In this document: one piece after another, positions 1-8,878 of the stretch
How the letters are laid out: each line of letters opens with the position of its first letter
Position numbering within the stretch: the first letter of the stretch is position 1
From: Bacteroidaceae bacterium
GTDB lineage: Bacteria > Bacteroidota > Bacteroidia > Bacteroidales > Bacteroidaceae
Reading direction: 5' to 3'
Assembly (NCBI GenBank): GCA_017559845.1
Contig: JAFYQQ010000012.1
Location: 1 to 45,120 of the forward strand
Length of the DNA stretch: 45,120 nt
Translations under genes and position numbers: made by a program
Notes under the pieces: generated by a model
The model's database searches: none
Told to the model about the DNA's origin: nothing
Seen by the model: only the letters and a program-made list of their open reading frames with translations

Positions 1-1
1 G

Positions 2-430
2 GACTTCATCATCGGTCTGCTATATAGCTATGCTGAAGATTTCCATTGCAACTTCCTCATCAAGAAGGAATGGTTCTTCTGGCCTATGGGCATTTTTATG
101 CGTTCAATTGGAGGTATTCCCGTATATAGGAACAAACAGATGAAAACCACTGATGCCATTGCCACTCAAGCCAAACAGCTGCCCCATTTCCGCATTTGCA
201 TTACGCCAGAAGGCACACGAAGTGCCAACCCCGAATGGAAGAAGGGATTCTATTACATTGCGCTAAAGGCAGACATTCCTGTGCTGCTCTGCGCTCTTGA
301 TTTTGAACACAAACGCATTGTCTGCCATCGTACATTGAAACCTACGGGAGACATTGAGAAGGAAATGGCCGAGATAAAAGCGTATTATTCACAGTTTAAA
401 GGCAAACATCCACATAAATTTGCCATTTAA
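2..430 (+). CDS. Lysophospholipid acyltransferase, 5' truncated by window edge
   Basis: C-terminal 142 residues of a PlsC-type membrane acyltransferase, which moves an acyl chain onto a lysophospholipid or related acceptor at the inner membrane. The reading frame is open from base 2, so the gene starts left of the window and the HX4D catalytic box is not seen. Visible are the GGIPVYR acceptor-binding block and the EGTRS block (P-E-G-T-R-S). The first ATG in view, at base 86, is internal, because the family-like sequence continues upstream of it. The exported amidase gene begins 14 bases downstream on the same strand. The exact acyl acceptor cannot be told from the fragment. Confidence 0.8.
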   Translation, partial: DFIIGLLYSYAEDFHCNFLIKKEWFFWPMGIFMRSIGGIPVYRNKQMKTTDAIATQAKQLPHFRICITPEGTRSANPEWKKGFYYIALKADIPVLLCALDFEHKRIVCHRTLKPTGDIEKEMAEIKAYYSQFKGKHPHKFAI

Positions 431-444
431 CAAATTGTTGTAAA

Positions 445-3369
445 ATGTTTATAAATATCAGATTACGTATTCTTATTGCTGTGCTGTTGTGTAGCTTCAG
501 TGTTGCCTCTGGCTATGCACAGGCGCAGAACAAGAAGCTGAAAATCCAGTTGACAGAATATTTCAAGAACTACGTAAACCCCAACTATACAAGCAAAGAC
601 AAGATAACGGTTAAGGATATTGTCCTTGACCCTTCCATACCCATGCTTTCCGTCTTCGTCAGCGAAAGCTTCGGTGGTCAGCCTTTCACCCCGGAACTGG
701 TCAGCCAGATTTATCAGGAGGTAATGCATCAGTTGCCCGATCCCTACAACTCATGGCAGCTCATGATTTATGCCAAGGGCTACCCTATTCAGAACCTCGT
801 TCCCATATCTATGTGGGAAGAGAAGTCCGATTCAATGCGCTTCTATCCCAAGAAACGCCTTTATAAAGGTAATCCATGGGTGACGCCGATGAGTCTTCCA
901 TACAAGATTGAAAACGGACTTCAAGGCCGACATTTGTGCGTTTGGGCGAGCCATGGAAAATTCTATCACGTGGGAAAAAAGAAATGGGAATGGCAGCGCC
1001 CCCATCTTTTCTGCACCATTGAAGACCTTTTCACGCAAACCATAGTAGTCCCCTACCTCATTCCCATGCTTCAAAACGCAGGAGCCGTGGTGTTCACTAC
1101 CCGCGAACGAGACTGGCAAAAACATGAAGTGTTGGTGGACAATGATACCCCCCAGAAAAACGGAACCTATGCCGAACAGAATGGCAAATATGAATGGGCT
1201 GATGCAGGAATTGGTTTCGCTCATGTCCGCGACTGGTACTTTGACCACGAATCTCCCTTTGAGGACGGTACGGCAAGAATGGTGGAGGCACAGTCTGGAA
1301 AGCGTGAACTTAGCACCATTTCCTGGTTCCCACAGATTCAGCAAGAAGGTGAATATGCCGTCTATGTTTCCTACAAGACCTTGCCCAACAGCGTAAGTGA
1401 TGCCACATACATTGTCCGTCACAAAGGTATCAACACCACCTTCCGCGTAAACCAGCAAATGGGTGGCGGCACCTGGGTTTATCTTGGCACGTTTGATTTC
1501 GCCCTTGACAACCCTTACGACAACTGCGTTATGCTGAGCAACCAAAGCAATTACCGTGGTGTCATCACAGCCGATTGTGTTCGTTTTGGCGGTGGTATGG
1601 GCAATGTGGCACGAATGTCTCCTGGTATGACAAATGGTACAGGCAGCGGAATGCCACGTTTTCTTGAAGGAAGCCGCTATTATGCCCAATGGGCAGGCGT
1701 ACCCTATCACATTTATTCTCCCTTTGAGAGTGCCGATGACTATAGCGATGACATCAAGGGCCGTCCTTTGTTTGCCAATTATGTAGCTCGCGGAAGTGTT
1801 TATCTGCCTGGTGACAGCGGTCTTTGTGTGCCCTTGGAGTTCAGTATGGGTGTACATAGCGATGCAGGTTTCCGTCCAGACCACTCTCACATTGGTACGC
1901 TTGGCATCTATACCACCGAATGGAACAATGGTGTAACAGGTGCCGGTTTGAGCAGACTGACCAGCCGCGACCTTGTCGACATGGTAATGACGCATATCAA
2001 GCGGGATATGGATACCAACTTCGGACAATGGACACGCCGTCAGATGTATGACAAGAACTATGGCGAAAGTCGTGAACCTCTGATTCCCGGTATCATCCTT
2101 GAAACCCTTAGCCATCAGAACTTCTGGGATCTCTATAGAGGCCACGACCCTTATTTCAAGTTCGTAATGGCGCGTGCAATCTATAAAGGAATCCTTCAGT
2201 ATATATCTGAGGTGTACAAACTTGATAAAGTGGCCACCCAACCTCTTCCCGTGGCTGATTTGGCTGCACACGTAGACCCCATCAACAACCGTGTTGAACT
2301 GAGTTGGACACCAACCTATGACCCTCAAGACCCCAGTGCAGATCCCGAATCCTATATCATCTATACCCGAATTGGAAACGAAGGCTATGATAACGGCACT
2401 GTGGTTAACGGTAAAACCAGTGTTACCATTGACCTTCAGCCCGAACAGATGCACTATTTCAAGGTTGCCGCACTGAATTCAGGAGGTAGCAGCCTAATGA
2501 GTGAAGAAGTCTGCGCACAGTCTGTGGGTAACGATGCACCCAGAATACTAGTGGTTAACGGATTCCAACGAGTGGCTGGTCCGCAACCCATTGACACTCC
2601 TGAAATGCAGGGATTCGACATTTATCAAGATCCAGGTGTAGTGGATAACAAGATGCCCGGTTATTGCGGTGCACAATTCAACTTTGACATTACACGCATC
2701 GGTAAGAATATGGGAGAGAGTGGCGAAGAGCTTGAAGGAATGATTGTAGCCGGAAACAGCCATGATTTCACCAGCCTCCATGCCAACGACATCTGTAGCA
2801 ATTTGCGTTGCAATGTGGGTTCTTGCAGTTCCTCTGCTATAGAGCGAGTGCCTGTAACTCAGTATCAAATGATGGATGTCATCATGGGCGTTCAGAAAAT
2901 CGACGGATACAGCAGCCGTCTGTACAAGACCTTCACACCAGCCTTGCAGCAGGCGCTCACTCAGTTCACCCTTTCTGGGGGTAGTGTCATGGTGAGTGGA
3001 GCCTACATTGGTTCGGACATGATGGCGCCCCAAGAACAACAGTTCACTGCCGACATCTTCAAGTATCAGCTTACAGGCATTCAGCCCAACGACAGCATCA
3101 CTACCATTACTGGCATGAACACAGAACTTACCGTCTTTGGCAGAATGAACGAGGTAAGCTACCCCGTTCCTCGGATGGATATCATTTCACCCGTTGAAGG
3201 AGCTTTCCCCACAATGGCCTATCGTCCCGTGGGACAGTCTGCTGCCGTAGCTTATCAAGGAAACGATTATCACAGCCTTGCATTCGGATTCCCCTTGGAA
3301 AGCATCACCGATGTGCAGGTTAGACGCAGCATTTTCTATGCCGCCGCACAATTCTTGTTGAACAAATAA
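445..3369 (+). CDS. Exported N-acetylmuramoyl-L-alanine amidase-like protein with golvesin-type and FN3 domains
   Basis: A 974-residue secreted protein, predicted to cut peptidoglycan or a related glycan amide at the cell surface. A signal peptide spans about residues 1-26 (ends GYAQA). Zinc amidase (Amidase_3-like) signatures are split around an insert: His170 in WASHGK, His471 in GVHSDAG, and the probable catalytic Glu553 in ETLSHQN. The insert at about 255-385 looks like a golvesin C-terminal/xanthan-lyase-like beta domain. A fibronectin type III domain follows at about 600-690, then about 280 C-terminal residues of no clear family. Relatives in Bacteroidales are often annotated as xanthan lyase, which the catalytic residues do not support. 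Substrate is unproven. Confidence 0.75.
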   Translation: MFINIRLRILIAVLLCSFSVASGYAQAQNKKLKIQLTEYFKNYVNPNYTSKDKITVKDIVLDPSIPMLSVFVSESFGGQPFTPELVSQIYQEVMHQLPDPYNSWQLMIYAKGYPIQNLVPISMWEEKSDSMRFYPKKRLYKGNPWVTPMSLPYKIENGLQGRHLCVWASHGKFYHVGKKKWEWQRPHLFCTIEDLFTQTIVVPYLIPMLQNAGAVVFTTRERDWQKHEVLVDNDTPQKNGTYAEQNGKYEWADAGIGFAHVRDWYFDHESPFEDGTARMVEAQSGKRELSTISWFPQIQQEGEYAVYVSYKTLPNSVSDATYIVRHKGINTTFRVNQQMGGGTWVYLGTFDFALDNPYDNCVMLSNQSNYRGVITADCVRFGGGMGNVARMSPGMTNGTGSGMPRFLEGSRYYAQWAGVPYHIYSPFESADDYSDDIKGRPLFANYVARGSVYLPGDSGLCVPLEFSMGVHSDAGFRPDHSHIGTLGIYTTEWNNGVTGAGLSRLTSRDLVDMVMTHIKRDMDTNFGQWTRRQMYDKNYGESREPLIPGIILETLSHQNFWDLYRGHDPYFKFVMARAIYKGILQYISEVYKLDKVATQPLPVADLAAHVDPINNRVELSWTPTYDPQDPSADPESYIIYTRIGNEGYDNGTVVNGKTSVTIDLQPEQMHYFKVAALNSGGSSLMSEEVCAQSVGNDAPRILVVNGFQRVAGPQPIDTPEMQGFDIYQDPGVVDNKMPGYCGAQFNFDITRIGKNMGESGEELEGMIVAGNSHDFTSLHANDICSNLRCNVGSCSSSAIERVPVTQYQMMDVIMGVQKIDGYSSRLYKTFTPALQQALTQFTLSGGSVMVSGAYIGSDMMAPQEQQFTADIFKYQLTGIQPNDSITTITGMNTELTVFGRMNEVSYPVPRMDIISPVEGAFPTMAYRPVGQSAAVAYQGNDYHSLAFGFPLESITDVQVRRSIFYAAAQFLLNK

Positions 3370-3387
3370 CCATAAAACCATAAAGAC

Positions 3388-3711
3388 ATGTTTCAGATAA
3401 TATGTAATATAAAAGGTTCGCGCGTGATGATGATAACCGAGTCGCATCTTCAGACCATTGCGCGTTATAGCCTACTAACCGATTTGCTCGACAGCAACGG
3501 TATTGTCAGTGAAGAAGTTTTGGAGAAACTCCGCCTCAACATCAAGTCGCTCCTTGACAGCAATCACAACGATGCCCAGCTTGTGGACTTTTGCAGCAAT
3601 GTCATTTTCCACAAGAACATGAAAGCGTTTGGCCTGCATCAGCTCATCCTGCTCTACATCGATTGGGAGAAGCTTCAGCACGTGGCTGTAGAAGCAGAAA
3701 CAGAAGAATAA
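3388..3711 (+). CDS. Hypothetical protein, 107 aa
   Basis: Small soluble protein of unknown function lying 18 bases after the amidase gene and 34 bases before ygiQ, on the same strand, so probably co-transcribed. It is Leu-rich and mostly helical in character (LLTDLLDSNG, LEKLRLNIKSLLDSN, LILLYIDWEKL) and ends in an acidic tail EAETEE. No signal peptide, metal site or catalytic motif is visible. ATG codons at 3427 and 3430 are alternative starts; 3388 is kept because it gives the longer in-frame product. The strand and frame agree with the neighbours. I do not recognise a family. Confidence 0.6.
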   Translation: MFQIICNIKGSRVMMITESHLQTIARYSLLTDLLDSNGIVSEEVLEKLRLNIKSLLDSNHNDAQLVDFCSNVIFHKNMKAFGLHQLILLYIDWEKLQHVAVEAETEE

Positions 3712-3745
3712 ATCGGATAAGATTCTGCCCATTTTCTATTAAAAT

Positions 3746-5644
3746 ATGTCAATACCCAAACTGTCAGACTGGCTGCCCACAACGCGCAAGGAGATGGAAC
3801 TTCGCGGTTGGGACTGTGCGGATGTCATTCTCTTCAGTGCCGATGCTTATGTGGACCATCCCAGCTTTGGTGCCGCTGTCATTGGCCGACTGCTTGAAGC
3901 AGAAGGGCTGAGGGTCTGCATTGTGCCACAACCTTCTTGGCATGGCGATTACAGAGACTTCAAACGTCTTGGTCGCCCTCGTCTTTGGTTTGGCATTGCA
4001 CCGGGTTGTATGGACAGCATGGTGAACAAATACACTGCTGCACGCCGCCTCAGAAGTGAGGATGCCTATAGTCCAGATGGCCGTCATGATATGCGTCCCG
4101 AATACCCCACAATAGTCTACACCCGCATATTGAAGGAACTCTATCCCGATGTGCCAGTGGTATTGGGAGGCATTGAAGCCAGTTTGCGCCGACTCACACA
4201 TTACGACTATTGGAAAGAGCAATACAAGCCCAGCATATTGGTTGAGAGCGGTGCAGACATGATAATTTACGGTATGGGCGAGATGCCCACACTCGAATTG
4301 TGCCGTTGTCTTCAGGACACCATACAGTCTTCGCACCCACTGCTTCATTATGACGAGAACGGCGAACCTTGCATCACTACAGCCTGCTTCCGCGATGCAG
4401 TGCAGCATACAAGACAGATTCCGCAAACTGTATCCCTCTACTACGAGGAGGAGATACCAGGCCGTATCAGCGAGGAAGACATTGTATTGCACTCCTTTGA
4501 AGACAGTGTCAGGAACGGCAAGCTCCATGCAGAAAATTTCCGTCATATTGAGGAAGAAAGCAACCGTATTCATGCACACCGTTTGTTGCAGAAAAACGGC
4601 AAGAAATGGGCGGTTGTGAATCCTCCCTATCCACCCCTCACACAAGAGCAGCTCGACCACTCCTTTGATCTCCCCTATACGCGTCTGCCCCATCCCAAAT
4701 ACAAGGGCAAGCGCATTCCTGCCTATGAGATGATAAAGTTCAGCATCAATCTCCATCGCGGATGTTTCGGTGGCTGTGCTTTCTGTACCATCAGTGCGCA
4801 TCAGGGAAAGTTCATTGTGAGCCGTAGCAAACGAAGCATACTTGAAGAGGTGGAGAAGGTTACACAGATGCCCGACTTCAAAGGCTATTTGAGCGACCTT
4901 GGTGGTCCCAGTGCCAACATGTATGCAATGAAGGGACGCGACCAGGAATTGTGCGGCAAGTGCAAACGCCCAAGTTGCATTCATCCCCGCATCTGTCCCA
5001 ACCTTAATGCCGACCCCCGTCCGTTGTTGGACATATACAAGGCTGTGGATGCCCTTCCAGGCATTAAGAAGAGCTTCATTGGCAGTGGAGTGCGGTATGA
5101 CATGTTGCTGCATGACTACAAGGATGCCGAAATCAACAAGGCCAACCAGCGATATATCCGCGAACTGATTGTAAACCATGTGAGCGGACGCTTGAAGGTG
5201 GCACCCGAACACACCAGCGATGCTGTTCTGCAAGTCATGCGCAAACCCTCTTTCAGCCAGTTCATTCAGTTCAAGCGCATATTTGATGACATTTGCCGCA
5301 AGGAACGTCTCAACCAGCAGATTATCCCCTATTTTATCAGCAGTCATCCCGGTTGCCGCGAGGCTGATATGGCAGAATTGGCCATTGAGACCAAAAAGCT
5401 CGATTTCCAATTGGAACAGGTTCAGGACTTCACTCCCACTCCCATGACCGTCAGCACGGTAACATGGGCTACGGGATTCCACCCCTATACCATGGAACCC
5501 CTGTACAGCGCCAAGAACCCCACAGAGAAGCAGACACAACGCATGTTCTTCTTCTGGTACAAGCCCGAGGAGAAGAAACGCATCATGCAGCGCTTGAGAC
5601 AGATTGGACGGGCAGACTTGGCCGACAGATTATTCAAGAAATAA
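3746..5644 (+). CDS. YgiQ family radical SAM protein
   Basis: A 632-residue radical S-adenosylmethionine enzyme of the YgiQ family (UPF0313), whose physiological reaction is not established. The 4Fe-4S cluster motif CX3CX2C is at about residues 340-347 (RGCFGGCAFC). The N-terminal half carries the family's cobalamin-binding-like segment (YPDVPVVLGGIEASLRR; GADMIIYGMGE). A second cysteine group, CGKCKRPSCIHPRICP, lies at about 405-420 and may bind another metal or cluster. The C-terminus has the conserved QVQDFTPTPMT and WATGFHPYTMEPLY blocks. Full length for the family. The next gene starts 34 bases on. Family assignment is firm; function is not. Confidence 0.93.
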   Translation: MSIPKLSDWLPTTRKEMELRGWDCADVILFSADAYVDHPSFGAAVIGRLLEAEGLRVCIVPQPSWHGDYRDFKRLGRPRLWFGIAPGCMDSMVNKYTAARRLRSEDAYSPDGRHDMRPEYPTIVYTRILKELYPDVPVVLGGIEASLRRLTHYDYWKEQYKPSILVESGADMIIYGMGEMPTLELCRCLQDTIQSSHPLLHYDENGEPCITTACFRDAVQHTRQIPQTVSLYYEEEIPGRISEEDIVLHSFEDSVRNGKLHAENFRHIEEESNRIHAHRLLQKNGKKWAVVNPPYPPLTQEQLDHSFDLPYTRLPHPKYKGKRIPAYEMIKFSINLHRGCFGGCAFCTISAHQGKFIVSRSKRSILEEVEKVTQMPDFKGYLSDLGGPSANMYAMKGRDQELCGKCKRPSCIHPRICPNLNADPRPLLDIYKAVDALPGIKKSFIGSGVRYDMLLHDYKDAEINKANQRYIRELIVNHVSGRLKVAPEHTSDAVLQVMRKPSFSQFIQFKRIFDDICRKERLNQQIIPYFISSHPGCREADMAELAIETKKLDFQLEQVQDFTPTPMTVSTVTWATGFHPYTMEPLYSAKNPTEKQTQRMFFFWYKPEEKKRIMQRLRQIGRADLADRLFKK

Positions 5645-5678
5645 CATTAAAATTTAAAGTTAAAGAAGAAAGTAAATT

Positions 5679-6131
5679 ATGGAATGGTTCGAATGTAAAG
5701 TAAAATATGACAAGACCATGGAAAACGGTCTTATCAAGCAAGTGACAGAAGCCTATCTTGTGGATGCGCTCAGCTTTACCGAGGCAGAACGCCGCTTCCT
5801 TGAAGAGATTGAGCCTTTCATGAGTGGCGAGTTCATGGTAACAGACATCAAGCGTGCAAAGATTGCCGAACTCTTTGAGAGCAACGACGGACTGGCAGAC
5901 CGCTGGTTCAAGTGCAAGGTTGCCTTCATCACCCTTGACGAGAAGACCGGAGCAGAGAAACGTGCCAACCAGATCATGATGGTGCAGGCCATTGACCTTC
6001 GGGATGCCATAAAGTCGCTCGACAAGGCCATGGAAGGCACTTTGGGCGACTATGTGATTGTCTCTGTGGCCGAAACAGCCATTATGGATGTCTACCGTTA
6101 TAAAACAGCCGAGGACGCGCAAGAACAATGA
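5679..6131 (+). CDS. DUF4494 domain protein
   Basis: A 150-residue protein beginning MEWFECKVKYDKTMENG, matching the Bacteroidetes-specific DUF4494 family, which has no assigned function. It is soluble, with the repeated pattern WFKCKVAFITLDEKTG / WFECKVKYDKTMENG suggesting a beta-rich duplicated fold. Its stop overlaps the start of the next gene by four bases (ATGA at 6128-6131), so it is translationally coupled to the YggS gene. The start at 5679 is preceded by a GAAAGTAAATT leader with a purine-rich ribosome-binding stretch (AAGAAGAAAG). The co-operonic YggS suggests a housekeeping role, but that is inference. Confidence 0.85.
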   Translation: MEWFECKVKYDKTMENGLIKQVTEAYLVDALSFTEAERRFLEEIEPFMSGEFMVTDIKRAKIAELFESNDGLADRWFKCKVAFITLDEKTGAEKRANQIMMVQAIDLRDAIKSLDKAMEGTLGDYVIVSVAETAIMDVYRYKTAEDAQEQ

Positions 6132-6790
6132 TAAAGGAAACCATACAGGCCATCAACTCACAGCTGCCGCCGCAAACGCGGTTGGTGGCTGTTTCCAAAT
6201 ATCACCCCGCCGAAGCCATCATGGAGGCCTATGAGGCCGGACAGCGCATCTTTGGAGAAAGTCATGTGCAGGAACTCCAGCGCAAGGCCACTGAGTTGCC
6301 GCAAGACATTGAATGGCATTTCATTGGCCATCTGCAAACCAACAAAGTGAAGTACATTGCCCCATACGTCAGCCTTATCCATGCAGTGGACAGCGAGCGC
6401 CTTTTGGCCGAGATTGACAAGCAGGCAAGCCGCATTGGCAGAAAGATACCCTGCCTGCTCCAGCTCCACATTGCCCGTGAAGAAACCAAGTTCGGGTTTT
6501 CCGAGGATGAACTTCTGGCCCTGCTTCAGGGTGGCAGCCATCTTGCGTACACATCGGTAAACATTTGCGGTCTCATGTGCATGGGCAGCAATGTGGACGA
6601 TGAGGAGCAGATTGCAACCGAATTTGCCCGTGCCCACTCCATTTTCCTCACCATCAAAGACCGTTATTTCAAGCACAATACCGACTTTGCGGAATGTTCA
6701 TGGGGTATGAGCGACGATTACCCCCTTGCCATAGCCCACGGAAGCACTTTAGTGCGTATTGGAAGCAAAATATTCGGCTCAAGGCTGTAA
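6128..6790 (+). CDS. YggS family pyridoxal phosphate-binding protein
   Basis: A 220-residue PLP homeostasis protein (YggS/PLPBP), a single-domain TIM barrel with no known catalytic turnover that buffers free pyridoxal phosphate in the cytosol. The PLP lysine is Lys24 in VAVSKYHP, followed by the conserved GESHVQEL (about 43-50), WHFIGHLQTNK (about 62-72), CGLMCMG and SWGMSDDYPLAIAHGSTLVRIGSKIFG blocks. It starts on the ATGA overlap with the DUF4494 gene. Full length for the family. The fadD-type promoter and operator begin right after its stop, so this gene ends the upstream operon. Confidence 0.95.
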   Translation: MIKETIQAINSQLPPQTRLVAVSKYHPAEAIMEAYEAGQRIFGESHVQELQRKATELPQDIEWHFIGHLQTNKVKYIAPYVSLIHAVDSERLLAEIDKQASRIGRKIPCLLQLHIAREETKFGFSEDELLALLQGGSHLAYTSVNICGLMCMGSNVDDEEQIATEFARAHSIFLTIKDRYFKHNTDFAECSWGMSDDYPLAIAHGSTLVRIGSKIFGSRL

Positions 6791-6805
6791 AAATTGCACA
6801 AAATA

Positions 6806-6837
6806 TTTGGTTGTATGCAAAAAAAAGACTAATTTTG
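6806..6837 (+). promoter_or_regulatory. Promoter for the acyl-CoA ligase gene
   Basis: TTTG at 6806-6809 and TAATTTTG at 6830-6837, 20 bases apart, fit the Bacteroidetes -33 / -7 pattern (TTG, TAnnTTTG). Transcription should start near 6842-6845, which lies upstream of the start codon at 6869 and supports it over the ATG at 6854. Confidence 0.75.
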
Positions 6838-6863
6838 CACACAAATCATTTAAATGTGCAAAA
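6833..6863. promoter_or_regulatory. Putative operator, TTTTGCACA-N13-TGTGCAAAA
   Basis: Perfect 9-bp inverted repeat (6833-6841 and 6855-6863) with a 13-base spacer. It overlaps the -7 element and the predicted start of transcription, as a repressor site would. The same arms with the same spacing occur upstream of the FadL porin gene at 27723-27753. No regulator gene is visible nearby. Confidence 0.65.
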
Positions 6864-6868
6864 TAAAA

Positions 6869-8545
6869 ATGGAAAAAGTACCTTCGTTTAACATGCTTTT
6901 GCAGGATGCAATCCGCAAGCATTGGGAGTTACCCTCTATGTCTGACTACGGAATCAACACCTTCCGCTACAAGGATGTGGCCCGTGTCATTGAAAAGCTT
7001 CACATACTCTATGAACAATCCGGTATCCAGAAAGGCGATAAGATTTCCATCTGCGGAAAGAACTCATCACGTTGGGGAATTGCCTTCTTTTCGGTAATCA
7101 CATACGGAGCTGTGGCAGTGCCCATCCTCCACGAGTTCCATCCCAATCAGGTTCATGACATTGTGAACCACAGCGAGAGCAAGCTGCTCTTCATCGGCGA
7201 ACGCGAATGGGCTAACCTCAGCGCAGAAGCCATGCCCAACCTCTCCGGCATCATTGGCATCAACGACTATGAAATTCTCCACAGCAAGACCGATAACCTT
7301 GTTGAGTCCCGCGAGAACCTGAACAAGCTCTTTGGCGAGAGACACCCCAACACCTTCCGTCCCGAAGACGTGGTGTACCACCAGGACCAGGCAGAAGAGC
7401 TTGCCATCATCAACTACACCAGCGGAACCACAAGCAACAGCAAGGGTGTGATGATTCCCTACCGTGCAATGTGGAGCAACTATGATTTTGGCGTGCATGC
7501 CATCGGTCATTGCATCCAACCTGGAGACCGCGTACTCAGCATGCTTCCCATGGCACACATGTACGGAATGGCATTTGAATTCATCTTCGAGTTCATCAGT
7601 GGACTCCATGTGAATTTCCTCACCAAGATGGCCTCTCCAACCATCCTCCTCAAGGCACTTGCTGAAGTGAAACCCCGACTTATCGTCATGGTTCCCCTCA
7701 TCATCGAGAAGATTGTACGCAAGTCCATCTTGCCCAAGATTCAGGACCCCAAGGTGAAGATGCTCATGAAGATGCCCGTCATTGGCCAGAGCATCAAGAA
7801 GAAGATTTGCGACGGACTTACACAGGCATTGGGCGGCAACTTCTACGAGGTTATCATTGGAGGTGCAGCGCTTAACCAGGATGTGGAGAACCTGCTCCGC
7901 GATATCAAGTTCCCCTACACCATCGGATACGGAGCCACCGAGTGTGCCCCCATTATCACCTATTCCGACTTCAAGGAGGCAAAGGCAACCTCATGCGGAA
8001 AGGTGGTCAGAAACATGGAACTCAAGATTGACAGTCCTGATCCCCAGAATGTTCCCGGAGAAATTCTCGCTCGCGGACTCAATGTAATGTTGGGCTACTA
8101 CAAGAACGAAGATGCCACCTCAACCACCCTTGACAGCGAGGGATGGTACCATACAGGAGACCTCGGCGTAATTGACAACGATGGCTATGTCTACATCAAG
8201 GGACGCAGCAAGAACATGCTCCTGGGTGCCAACGGACAGAACATCTACCCCGAGGAGATTGAGGACAAGCTCTCCAACATGACCCTCGTTCAGGAATGTG
8301 TCGTAATCCAAAACAAGGAGACCCACAAACTCTACGGACTTGTCTATCCCGACCAGGAAAAGGTTACCAAGCTCGGCCTCACACCCGACGATGTAAAGGC
8401 CATCATGGAGCAGAACCGCAAGGAACTCAACCCCAACATCCCCAACTATGCCCAGCTCAGCGGCATCAAGGTAATGGACAAGGAATTCGAGAAGACCCCC
8501 AAGAAGAGCATCAAGCGCTTCCTGTACATGAATACAGAAGTATAA
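6869..8545 (+). CDS. Long-chain fatty acid--CoA ligase (AMP-binding)
   Basis: A 558-residue adenylate-forming enzyme that activates fatty acids as acyl-AMP and then acyl-CoA, feeding lipid synthesis or breakdown. The ATP-binding P-loop YTSGTTSNSKGV lies at about 182-193, YGATECAP at about 353-360, GWYHTGDLG at about 425-433, and the hinge/C-terminal lysine region GRSKNMLLGANGQNIYPEEIE at about 444-464. The C-terminal catalytic Lys is probably in TPKKSIKRF near the end. The start at 6869 (MEKVPSFN) is preferred over ATG 6854, which falls inside the putative operator and close to the promoter. It stands alone with its own promoter and a terminator 46 bases past the stop. Confidence 0.9.
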   Translation: MEKVPSFNMLLQDAIRKHWELPSMSDYGINTFRYKDVARVIEKLHILYEQSGIQKGDKISICGKNSSRWGIAFFSVITYGAVAVPILHEFHPNQVHDIVNHSESKLLFIGEREWANLSAEAMPNLSGIIGINDYEILHSKTDNLVESRENLNKLFGERHPNTFRPEDVVYHQDQAEELAIINYTSGTTSNSKGVMIPYRAMWSNYDFGVHAIGHCIQPGDRVLSMLPMAHMYGMAFEFIFEFISGLHVNFLTKMASPTILLKALAEVKPRLIVMVPLIIEKIVRKSILPKIQDPKVKMLMKMPVIGQSIKKKICDGLTQALGGNFYEVIIGGAALNQDVENLLRDIKFPYTIGYGATECAPIITYSDFKEAKATSCGKVVRNMELKIDSPDPQNVPGEILARGLNVMLGYYKNEDATSTTLDSEGWYHTGDLGVIDNDGYVYIKGRSKNMLLGANGQNIYPEEIEDKLSNMTLVQECVVIQNKETHKLYGLVYPDQEKVTKLGLTPDDVKAIMEQNRKELNPNIPNYAQLSGIKVMDKEFEKTPKKSIKRFLYMNTEV

Positions 8546-8591
8546 GAAAATCAGAAAATTCTTCTTTCATAATAAATAGTTTTTTTATGAC

Positions 8592-8642
8592 ACACCGCAT
8601 CCCAGTACCAACAAGACTGAGGTGCGGTGTTTTTCTTTTTTG
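8592..8642 (+). terminator. Rho-independent terminator after acyl-CoA ligase
   Basis: Stem ACACCGCA (8592-8599) / TGCGGTGT (8623-8630), with a further CAGT/ACTG pairing inside, followed by a T-rich run (TTTTTCTTTTTT). Confidence 0.85.
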
Positions 8643-8650
8643 TCTATCTC

Positions 8651-8823
8651 CACGGACAGGTCCTGAAAACAAGGTTATGATGACGTTATACATGGAGTCA
8701 TGCTGAACTCGTTTCAGCATCTCATCGAGAGCCTTTTCTTGTCTTTGTCCGCGGACAGATCCTGAAACAAGTTCAGGATGACGTTTTGGAGAGGCTCATT
8801 ACTCATCACTCACAACTCAAAGC
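8651..8823. repeat. Dispersed palindromic intergenic repeat plus heptamer tail
   Basis: Fills the gap between the acyl-CoA ligase terminator and the HU-like gene. An 89-bp unit at 8697-8785 holds two palindromes, one around ATGCTGAAC..GTTTCAGCAT and one around ATCCTGAAAC..GTTCAGGAT. A degenerate partial copy precedes it at 8651-8686. A second 89-bp copy at 38946-39034 differs at about 12 positions. The tail 8797-8823 is a run of CTCATNACTCA-type 7-bp units like those at 38.5-39.1 kb. No gene is visible in 8546-8878. Confidence 0.8.
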
Positions 8824-8878
8824 TATACATCCTCCCCATAGAGGGGGAGATGCCCCAAAAAGGGCAGAGGGGGTCTTT

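Noticed and set aside
832..2454. 540-codon open frame antisense to the amidase gene
   Set aside because: Shadow of the sense gene, whose product has signal peptide and catalytic residues; the antisense product has none and resembles no family.
3764..5539. 591-codon open frame antisense to ygiQ
   Set aside because: Shadow frame; the sense product has full radical SAM motifs.
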